Positions 1 to 4,723 of a stretch of DNA of 9,149 bases are shown one piece after another. Location: assembly GCA_014377155.1 (NCBI GenBank), contig JACMQD010000231.1:1-9149 (forward strand), read 5' to 3'. The stretch's first letter is position 1. Each line of letters opens with the position of its first letter. The notes under the pieces were generated by a model. It was not told the DNA's origin, ran no database searches, and worked only from the letters and a program-made list of their open reading frames with translations. The position numbers were made by a program, and so were the translations under genes. This DNA comes from Herminiimonas sp. Lineage in GTDB: Bacteria > Pseudomonadota > Gammaproteobacteria > Burkholderiales > Burkholderiaceae.

Positions 1-144
1 CATGTTCAGCGCTGGTTCGATGAAATCAGCGCGCGGCCGGCAGTACAGCGGGGGGTGGAAGTGCTGGCAGACTTGCGTAAGCCACTGATGGATGACAAGG
101 CCAAAGAAGCCCTATTCGGGGCCAGCCAATACGCCAAACGTTGA
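1..144 (+). CDS. Glutathione S-transferase family protein, C-terminal fragment
   Basis: The window opens inside this reading frame; 47 codons remain before a TGA at 142-144. The fragment contains QRWFDEISARPAVQRGVEVL (residues 3-22), which resembles the last helices of the all-alpha C-terminal domain of glutathione S-transferases, where a W-x-x-x-I-x-x-RPAVQRG pattern is common. The tail ends in LFGASQYAKR. Members usually conjugate glutathione to electrophiles or reduce mixed disulfides in the cytoplasm. The thioredoxin-like N-terminal domain that binds glutathione is outside the window, so neither class nor activity can be judged. The gene is convergent with the acyl-CoA cassette on the other strand, with 68 bp between the two stop codons. 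The family call rests on a short C-terminal match only. Confidence 0.72.
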   Translation, partial: HVQRWFDEISARPAVQRGVEVLADLRKPLMDDKAKEALFGASQYAKR

Positions 145-155
145 TAGGCCGTCAC

Positions 156-196
156 GCGCAACGCCGAAGGAACGTGATGCTCCCTCGGCGTTGCGC
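156..196. terminator. Stem-loop between convergent genes, possible bidirectional terminator
   Basis: GCGCAACGCCGA at 156-167 and TCGGCGTTGCGC at 185-196 are perfect 12-bp complements. After one A-C mismatch, 169-171 can pair with 181-183, leaving a loop of about 9 nt. The structure lies between the stop of the plus-strand GST fragment (144) and the stop of the minus-strand MaoC gene (213), the usual place for a shared terminator. Neither side has a clean T-run, so it may end transcription weakly, protect RNA 3' ends, or rely on other factors. Confidence 0.55.
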
Positions 197-212
197 ACAT
201 CACAAGTTCTTA

Positions 213-668
213 TCAGGTATATCGGCGTGAAATCGACTCTGCCACACAGACAGGTTTGTCGCCGCCTTCCCGTTCCATCGTGACCAGCCACATCATCTGT
301 GCACCGCCCGGAATGTCTTCCACGGACATCAAGGTCATGCGCGCCCGTATCTGGCTGCCGACCGGCACCGGTGCCGGAAAGCGCACCTTGTTGAGGCCGT
401 AGTTGACGCCCATTTTGACGTCGGTCATGCGAATCGATTTTTCCATCAGCATCGGCAACAGCGACAATGTGAGAAAACCATGGGCAATTGTGCCGCCGTA
501 GGGTGACTCCTTGATGCAGCGATCTACGTCAAGATGAATCCACTGATGATCGCCGGTCGCCTCGGCAAATTGATTGACGCGCTCCTGGCTGATGCCGACC
601 CAGTCCGATACCGCGACTTCCTGTCCAACCAGTGTTTTCAGTTCTGCAAGCGATGCGATTTCACGCAT
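213..668 (-). CDS. MaoC/NodN-like hot-dog acyl dehydratase (hydratase 1)
   Basis: This 151-residue protein has the single hot-dog fold size of MaoC-like (R)-specific enoyl-CoA hydratases, and resembles the NodN-like branch. These cytoplasmic enzymes add water across the 2,3 double bond of an enoyl-CoA. The hydratase signature is visible: TGDHQWIHLD at residues 38-47, giving the catalytic dyad Asp40 and His45 with the five-residue spacing of Aeromonas PhaJ, followed by YGGTIAHGFLTLSLLP, where GxxxHG lines the acyl site. The ATG at 668 is preceded by a strong Shine-Dalgarno AAGGAGAC (672-679 on the plus strand). It is the last gene of a four-gene unit, 24 bp after the second MaoC gene. Its substrate is unknown. 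The two neighbouring dehydrogenases suggest it hydrates their product, alone or together with the other MaoC protein. Confidence 0.88.
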   Translation of the reverse strand: MREIASLAELKTLVGQEVAVSDWVGISQERVNQFAEATGDHQWIHLDVDRCIKESPYGGTIAHGFLTLSLLPMLMEKSIRMTDVKMGVNYGLNKVRFPAPVPVGSQIRARMTLMSVEDIPGGAQMMWLVTMEREGGDKPVCVAESISRRYT

Positions 669-692
669 GAAGTCTCCTTGTTGTTACTGGAT

Positions 693-1148
693 TCAGGCCG
701 GACGCCGGCCGAACATGCCCATGCCCTTGACGGTGGCGACGATATCGCCATGCTGGTTGGTCGCTTCCCACACCGTCACCACCACACCGCGATCGGGCTT
801 GCTGGCGGATGGCTTCTTTTCGATGGCGGTCGTGGAAACAGTCAACGTGTCACCGCCGCGCACCGGTTTGATCCAGCGCACTTCGTCGACGCCGGGCGAG
901 CCCATGCTGGCAGAGTCGCGCAGGAAGCCATCGACCATCATGCGCATCATGATGCTGCAGGTGTGCCAGCCGCTGGCAATGACGCCACCGTAAATCGATT
1001 TGGCCGCTGCATCCTGGTCGACATGGAACGGCTGCGGATCGAACGCGGTCGCAAAAGCGATGATCTCGTTTTCGGTGACCGTGCGCGAACCGATGATGAT
1101 TTTTTTATCGACTTCGAAATCCTCGAAAAACCATGTAGGCTGCGTCAT
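693..1148 (-). CDS. MaoC family acyl dehydratase (hydratase 2)
   Basis: A second single-domain MaoC-type hydratase, 151 residues from the chosen start MTQPTWFFEDFEV. The dyad is present as FDPQPFH: Asp37 and His42. The following loop reads YGGVIASGWHT instead of the GxxxHG of its neighbour, a variant common in this branch of MaoC proteins. The frame stays open upstream to an ATG at 1232. I reject that start because it would run into the end of the dehydrogenase gene and adds 28 residues unlike the family, whereas the ATG at 1148 has a purine-rich AAGGGAAA site and gives the typical length. The gene lies 19 bp after the small dehydrogenase and 24 bp before the other MaoC gene. Sequence divergence from hydratase 1 argues against a recent duplication. 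It could form a heteromer with hydratase 1, as in HadAB-type dehydratases, or act separately; the sequence does not decide. Confidence 0.87.
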   Translation of the reverse strand: MTQPTWFFEDFEVDKKIIIGSRTVTENEIIAFATAFDPQPFHVDQDAAAKSIYGGVIASGWHTCSIMMRMMVDGFLRDSASMGSPGVDEVRWIKPVRGGDTLTVSTTAIEKKPSASKPDRGVVVTVWEATNQHGDIVATVKGMGMFGRRPA

Positions 1149-1152
1149 CTCG

Positions 1153-1160
1153 TTTCCCTT
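1153..1160 (-). promoter_or_regulatory. Ribosome binding site fixing the start of hydratase 2
   Basis: The minus strand reads AAGGGAAA, 4 nt before the ATG at 1148. It is a moderate Shine-Dalgarno match at slightly short spacing and supports the internal start over the longer frame beginning at 1232. Confidence 0.6.
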
Positions 1161-1167
1161 TGCGCGC

Positions 1168-2307
1168 TCAGGCGGCATGCTTGAATTGCGGCTGGGCCAC
1201 GAAGCGCGCAAGATGATGGTCGGTGTCGCCAAGCGTCAGTTCGATCATGGTCAGGCGCTTGAAATGATGCGCCGCCGGCAGTTCATTGGTCACGCCCATG
1301 CCGCCATGCAGTTGCACGGCTTGCTGGCCGACGTATTTCATGGCCTGACCGATGCGTGCCTTGGCGGCCGACACTGTACGACGACGTTCGTTGGCGTCGG
1401 TGGACGATACCTTCACCGCTGCCAGCGTCGCCATCGAGCGTGCCTGCTCCAGCTGCATAAACATTTCCGCCATGCGATGCTGCAAGGCCTGGAATTTACC
1501 GATCGGTACGCCGAACTGCTGGCGCGTTTTCATGTAATCAAGCGTGGCGGCATTGAGCGCTTCCATCGCGCCGACGGCTTCGGCGCACAGCAAGGTCACA
1601 CCATAATCGGCGGCTGCGTCGAGCACATCCCATCCTGCGCCAGCCGTGCCAAGCAATGCCGCGTTCGACACTTGCACATTGTCGAACGTGATGTCGGCAG
1701 CGCGCTGGCAGTCGATGGTGCGGTAATCGCGCAGCGACAGTCCCGCAGCATCGGCATCGACCACGAACAGCGAGATGCCATCGGTGTCGCGTGTCGCACC
1801 AGCGGTGCGTGCAGAGACGATGATCTTGTTAGCCTGGCCGCCGTGGATGACGACGGTCTTGGTGCCGGTGATGACATAACCGGCGGCGTTCGCGGTAGCG
1901 GTGGTGGCGATATCGAACAGATCATGGCGCGATTGCTTCTCGCCCAGCGCTGCGGCCAGTTTCAGCTCACCTGCGGCAACCTGCTCCAACAAGGCTTCAT
2001 GGCCGCCGGCGAGTTTCAGGAACTGGGCGCCCAACACGGTCGCAAAGTAGGGTTCGACGACCAGTCCACGGCCGATTTCATGCATCACTACCAGCAGGTC
2101 GATGGCCGATCCGCTGAAGCCGCCCTGCTCTTCCGGCACCGGCAACGCCGTCATGCCCAGTTCGGTCAGCGTGGTCCACGCAGCGTCGGAGACGCCGCTG
2201 TCGGAGTAGACGATTTTCTTGCGATGGTCGAATGTATAGTCGCGATCGACCCAGCGGCGCAGGGCATCGGAGAATTGCTGCTGTTCTTGCGTAAAGGTAA
2301 AGTCCAT
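1168..2307 (-). CDS. Acyl-CoA dehydrogenase-like protein, small (beta-type) subunit
   Basis: A 379-residue flavoprotein of the acyl-CoA dehydrogenase fold: N-terminal helical domain (about 1-115), middle beta domain (about 117-215) and C-terminal helical domain (about 225-370). The C-terminal FAD-contact motifs are intact: TRQQFGVPIGKFQALQHRMA at 261-280 and QLHGGMGVT at 332-340. However, the middle-domain segment that usually reads Y-S/T-E-P-x-x-G-S-D is degraded to LGEKQSRHD (121-129). The region of the usual catalytic YEGT loop reads MIELTLGDTDHH (354-365), so the common catalytic Glu is missing. This pattern matches the non-catalytic partner in heteromeric dehydrogenases (PimD-like, or one chain of the mycobacterial FadE pairs). 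The start overlaps no other gene; TGAGGCG, containing the stop of the upstream gene, serves as ribosome site 10 bp downstream of that gene's end. Probably works only with the large subunit; substrate unknown. Confidence 0.88.
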   Translation of the reverse strand: MDFTFTQEQQQFSDALRRWVDRDYTFDHRKKIVYSDSGVSDAAWTTLTELGMTALPVPEEQGGFSGSAIDLLVVMHEIGRGLVVEPYFATVLGAQFLKLAGGHEALLEQVAAGELKLAAALGEKQSRHDLFDIATTATANAAGYVITGTKTVVIHGGQANKIIVSARTAGATRDTDGISLFVVDADAAGLSLRDYRTIDCQRAADITFDNVQVSNAALLGTAGAGWDVLDAAADYGVTLLCAEAVGAMEALNAATLDYMKTRQQFGVPIGKFQALQHRMAEMFMQLEQARSMATLAAVKVSSTDANERRRTVSAAKARIGQAMKYVGQQAVQLHGGMGVTNELPAAHHFKRLTMIELTLGDTDHHLARFVAQPQFKHAA

Positions 2308-2317
2308 GGTCGTCGCC

Positions 2318-3514
2318 TCACAGTCCCAGAATCATCTGGGTGATGATATTTTTTTGGATTTCGTTGGACCCGCCGTAGATCGAGGTCTTCCGATAATTGA
2401 AGTAGTACGAAGCCAGCGGCGCCGCGTCGTCGTCGTTGGCTGCGCTATGCTCGGTCTTGCCTTCCATGAACGCCGGGTCGAACGGCAAGCCGTAAGGGCC
2501 CACCGCTTCCAGCATCAGCTCTGTCAGGGTCTGCTGCACCTCGGTGCCTTTGACCTTGAGCATCGACGCTTCCGGTCCTGGCCCGCGCTTGGCATTGTCC
2601 ATCGAGATCACCCGCAGGACGGTGACTTCGAGCGCCATCAATTCGATTTCGAGCGTAGCTACCTTGGCTGCGAAAACCGGGTCATCCAGCAGTGGCTTGC
2701 CGTTCTTGAATTGCTTGTCGGCGGTGCGCTTGAGGAATTCGAGTTCGCGCTTGGCGCGTCCGACGGCGGCGATATTGGTACGCTCATGGCCCAGCAAATA
2801 CTTGGCGTATGTCCAGCCCTTGTTTTCTTCACCGATCAAATTTTGAACCGGTACCTTGACGTTATCGAAGAAGACCTCATTCACTTCGTGATCTTCGTCG
2901 AGCATGATGATAGGACGTACCGTGATGCCGGGTGTCTTCATGTCGATCAGCAGGAACGAAATGCCTTCCTGCTTGCGCCCGCCCGCATCGGTGCGAACCA
3001 GACAAAAGATCATGTCCGCATGCTGACCCAGCGTGGTCCAGGTCTTCTGACCGTTGACGATGTAAAAATCGCCTTCGCGCTCGGCGCGGGTCTTCAGCGA
3101 TGCGAGATCGGAACCGGAGCCTGGCTCCGAATAACCCTGGCACCACCAGTCTTCGCAACTGAGGATTCGCGGCAGGTAGTAGGCTTTCTGGGCGGCGTTA
3201 CCGAACGCCATGATGACCGGCGCCACCATCGCCACGCCGAACGGCAGGATCATGGGCGTGCCGGCACGCGCGCATTCTTCTTCCCAAATATGCCGTTGTA
3301 CAGGCGACCAGCCCGTGCCACCGTACTCGACTGGCCAGCCAGTACCGATCCAGCCCTGCTTGGCGACGATCCTGTGCCAGCGCTGCAAGTCGTCCTTCGA
3401 AAGGCGTTTATGGTTCAGTACCTTGTGCTGCAGGTCTGCGGGCAGGTTTGCTTCGAGGTACGTCCGTACCGTGTCGCGAAATGCCAAGTCATCCGCGCTG
3501 TAATTCAAATCCAT
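2318..3514 (-). CDS. Acyl-CoA dehydrogenase, large (alpha-type) catalytic subunit
   Basis: A 398-residue acyl-CoA dehydrogenase that oxidises an acyl-CoA to the 2,3-enoyl-CoA using FAD, passing electrons to electron-transfer flavoprotein. N-terminal helical domain about 1-120; the middle domain carries QGYSEPGSGSDLASL (126-140) and KTWTTLGQHAD (157-167), both flavin and substrate contacts. The C-terminal end has IYGGSNEIQ (379-387), with Gly381 where medium-chain enzymes have catalytic Glu376. Glu244 in LLGHERTNIA (240-249) sits where isovaleryl-CoA dehydrogenase has its base (Glu254), so it is the likely catalytic residue. The QFG and QxxGG motifs for FAD binding are absent here (the region reads MLEAVGPYG, 334-342) but present in the next gene. 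PimC-like or mycobacterial FadE-like chains are the nearest analogues I recognise. AAGGAGAC lies 3 nt before the ATG. First gene of the four-gene unit. Confidence 0.9.
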   Translation of the reverse strand: MDLNYSADDLAFRDTVRTYLEANLPADLQHKVLNHKRLSKDDLQRWHRIVAKQGWIGTGWPVEYGGTGWSPVQRHIWEEECARAGTPMILPFGVAMVAPVIMAFGNAAQKAYYLPRILSCEDWWCQGYSEPGSGSDLASLKTRAEREGDFYIVNGQKTWTTLGQHADMIFCLVRTDAGGRKQEGISFLLIDMKTPGITVRPIIMLDEDHEVNEVFFDNVKVPVQNLIGEENKGWTYAKYLLGHERTNIAAVGRAKRELEFLKRTADKQFKNGKPLLDDPVFAAKVATLEIELMALEVTVLRVISMDNAKRGPGPEASMLKVKGTEVQQTLTELMLEAVGPYGLPFDPAFMEGKTEHSAANDDDAAPLASYYFNYRKTSIYGGSNEIQKNIITQMILGL

Positions 3515-3549
3515 GCTGTCTCCTTGTTTTCAGCCAAAAAGCACGACCG

Positions 3550-3580
3550 TTCAAAAAATATTATACCGCGCTTTTTTGAA
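3550..3580. promoter_or_regulatory. Perfect 9-bp inverted repeat framing the -10 box, candidate operator
   Basis: TTCAAAAAA at 3550-3558 and TTTTTTGAA at 3572-3580 are exact inverted repeats separated by 13 bp, with arm centres 22 bp apart, about two helical turns. The spacer contains the TATAAT box. A dimeric regulator bound here would cover the -10 and start site and repress the cassette. A transcript starting near 3553 would not contain both arms, so an RNA hairpin is less likely. I cannot assign a regulator family; no regulator gene is adjacent. The arms are A/T-rich, so chance occurrence is a real alternative. Confidence 0.45.
3560..3565 (-). promoter_or_regulatory. Candidate -10 box (TATAAT) of the acyl-CoA cassette
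   Basis: The minus strand reads GCGCGGTATAATATT, a perfect sigma-70 -10 hexamer, about 45 bp upstream of the start codon of the large dehydrogenase. Transcription would begin near 3553, giving a leader of about 38 nt with the ribosome site near its end. The matching -35 is poor, so strength may depend on a regulator. Confidence 0.6.
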
Positions 3581-3687
3581 AAACGCAGATTACGAATTTC
3601 TTTAATTGACGGGGATCTAACCGGACGGCGCAGGCTGTGTATTTCGCTTGATGCGATGCTCTGCACGCCGCGTCGATCGAACGACGC

Positions 3688-3709
3688 AAAAAAAGACGCA
3701 ATGCGTCTT
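3688..3709 (-). terminator. Intrinsic terminator after tRNA-Leu
   Basis: On the minus strand AAGACGC, loop ATT, GCGTCTT forms a 7-bp stem followed directly by further T residues, giving an unbroken run of seven T at 3694-3688. It starts 29 bp after the 3' end of the tRNA and ends the tRNA transcript before the promoter of the acyl-CoA cassette, so the two are separate transcription units. Confidence 0.8.
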
Positions 3710-3738
3710 GGTGAGGGTAATGCAATGCTTTGGGATAC

Positions 3739-3825
3739 TGGTGCGAGAGAGGGGACTTGAACCCCTAAGCCCTTACGGGCGGCAGATTTTAAGTCTGCTA
3801 CGTATACCGATTCCGTCACTCTCGC
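3739..3825 (-). tRNA. tRNA-Leu (anticodon UAA)
   Basis: Complete 87-nt gene with encoded CCA. The acceptor arms GCGAGAG (5' end at 3825) and CTCTCGC pair perfectly, with A as discriminator, which is the leucine identity base. The anticodon stem GCAGA/TCTGC encloses loop CTTAAAA, giving anticodon TAA at 3791-3789, which reads UUA and UUG codons. A long variable arm with a GCCC/GGGC stem marks it as class II. The T arm reads AGGGGTTCAAGTCCCCT. It stands alone between the kdp operon and the acyl-CoA cassette and has its own terminator. No direct repeat of its 3' end, as an integrated element would leave, is visible in this window. Confidence 0.97.
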
Positions 3826-4021
3826 TTGCATGAAACGTTGTGCCTGGAAAACGCTGACGACTACTGCAAAAAAATCAGGGGGCGCCAACAGCGTCGCCAG
3901 TGCAGCGCATTTCGAGGCGCGATTTTACCATCCTGTGCGCGGGTCGCGAAAGCATCGACTGAAATTGTTCCACATTAGTTTGCGAAGGCACTATTTTCAT
4001 GTCGGAAATCAACGTTTTCGT
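3826..4021 (-). promoter_or_regulatory. Non-coding gap between kdpE and tRNA-Leu, possible tRNA promoter
   Basis: No gene is supported here. The best -10 candidate on the minus strand is TAAAAT at 3927-3922, preceded by a weak -35 (TTCGCG at 17 bp); it would give a leader of about 90 nt before the tRNA. A T-run of seven at 3874-3868 follows a GGCG/CGCC pairing of only 4 bp and is too weak to call a terminator. How kdpE transcription ends, and whether some of it reads into the tRNA, cannot be settled from sequence. Confidence 0.3.
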
Positions 4022-4723
4022 CTACGCCGGCGTGCTCACGAGTCGGTACCCGACGCCGGTCTCGGTCAGCAGATAGCGTGGCTGAGCGGGATCATCCTCG
4101 AGTTTGTGCCGGAGATGCCCCATGTAAATGCGCAGGTAGTGCCCATCCTCCGCATGAGAGGGTCCCCAGACAGCCTGAAGCAACTGCGGATTGGTCAATA
4201 CGCGTCCGGCACTGGCCACCATGACGGCAAGCAAACGAAATTCAGTTGGCGTCAGGTGCACGCCGACCCCTGCCTTAGATACACGTCGGTCCTTCAGGTC
4301 GACCGTAACGTCGCCAAATTGCACCAGGCCGGAACTACCGGCACCCGCCGTGCGTTGCCGCCGGATGGTTGCCCGTACACGCGCTTGCAATTCACCGACG
4401 CTGAACGGCTTGGTCAGATAATCGTCGGCGCCGGCGTCGAGCGCCGCGATCTTGTCGGTTTCGCCGGCACGCGCCGACAGCACGATGACGGGTACACGCG
4501 ACCATTCCCGGATATCCGTAATGAAGTCGATACCATCGCCATCGGGCAATCCCAAGTCGAGCACGATCAGGTCCGGGGTTCGGGTTCCCGCATCGATCAA
4601 ACCGCGCCGCATGGTGGCGGCTTCATGCACCTGCCAGCCCTCTTCTTCCAGCGCTGCCCGCACGAAGCGGCGGATCTGTGGCTCGTCTTCTACCAAAAGC
4701 GCAACGGGTGCAGTGTCATTCAT
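4022..4723 (-). CDS. kdpE: KdpE, two-component response regulator
   Basis: A 233-residue OmpR/PhoB-type regulator. When phosphorylated by KdpD it binds upstream of kdpFABC and activates potassium uptake genes under potassium limitation or osmotic stress. The receiver domain (about 7-118) has the acidic pair Glu12-Asp13, phospho-acceptor Asp56 in IVLDLGLPDGDG, switch residue Ser83 and Lys105 in YLTKPF. The winged-helix DNA-binding domain (about 130-230) contains HLTPTEFRLLAVMV, VLTNPQLLQAVWG and a recognition-helix region YLRIYMGHLRHKLE, with the C-terminal hairpin TETGVGYRL. The length is close to E. coli KdpE. The start codon overlaps the kdpD stop in an ATGA junction, implying translational coupling. 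Last gene of the kdp unit. The assignment to KdpE rather than another OmpR-type regulator is supported by the KdpD next door. Confidence 0.95.
   Translation of the reverse strand: MNDTAPVALLVEDEPQIRRFVRAALEEEGWQVHEAATMRRGLIDAGTRTPDLIVLDLGLPDGDGIDFITDIREWSRVPVIVLSARAGETDKIAALDAGADDYLTKPFSVGELQARVRATIRRQRTAGAGSSGLVQFGDVTVDLKDRRVSKAGVGVHLTPTEFRLLAVMVASAGRVLTNPQLLQAVWGPSHAEDGHYLRIYMGHLRHKLEDDPAQPRYLLTETGVGYRLVSTPA

Larger units (their letters stand above)
3515..3687 (-). promoter_or_regulatory. Non-coding promoter region of the acyl-CoA cassette
   Basis: No gene is supported in this stretch; short frames crossing it have no ribosome site and run into the tRNA. It is more AT-rich than the flanking genes. 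It holds the ribosome site AAGGAGAC (3518-3525), a perfect -10 box at 3560-3565 and an operator-like dyad at 3550-3580, listed separately. Upstream of the -10 no good -35 is visible at 16-18 bp (the 17-bp position reads CTGCGT), which would fit an activator-dependent or otherwise regulated promoter. Confidence 0.55.

Noticed and set aside
1149..1232. Upstream extension of hydratase 2 (in-frame ATG at 1232)
   Set aside because: It overlaps the end of the dehydrogenase gene, adds residues unlike MaoC proteins, and the ATG at 1148 has its own ribosome site and gives the family's usual length.
3606..3643. Plus-strand promoter starting at TTGACG
   Set aside because: No acceptable -10 box lies 15-19 bp downstream; the nearest TGTATT is about 26 bp away, and no plus-strand gene follows.
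2306..3760. Long plus-strand open frames opposite the dehydrogenase and kdp genes
   Set aside because: They lie antisense to well-recognised proteins in GC-rich DNA, where long antisense frames are expected; their translations are His/Arg-rich with no domain.
3505..3888. Minus-strand open frame of 127 codons across the tRNA
   Set aside because: It runs through the tRNA-Leu gene, its terminator and the cassette promoter, has no ribosome site, and its translation resembles no family.
3868..3900. Terminator after kdpE using the T7 run at 3874-3868
   Set aside because: The only stem is a 4-bp GGCG/CGCC pairing with a 10-nt loop, separated from the T-run by six bases; too weak to call.
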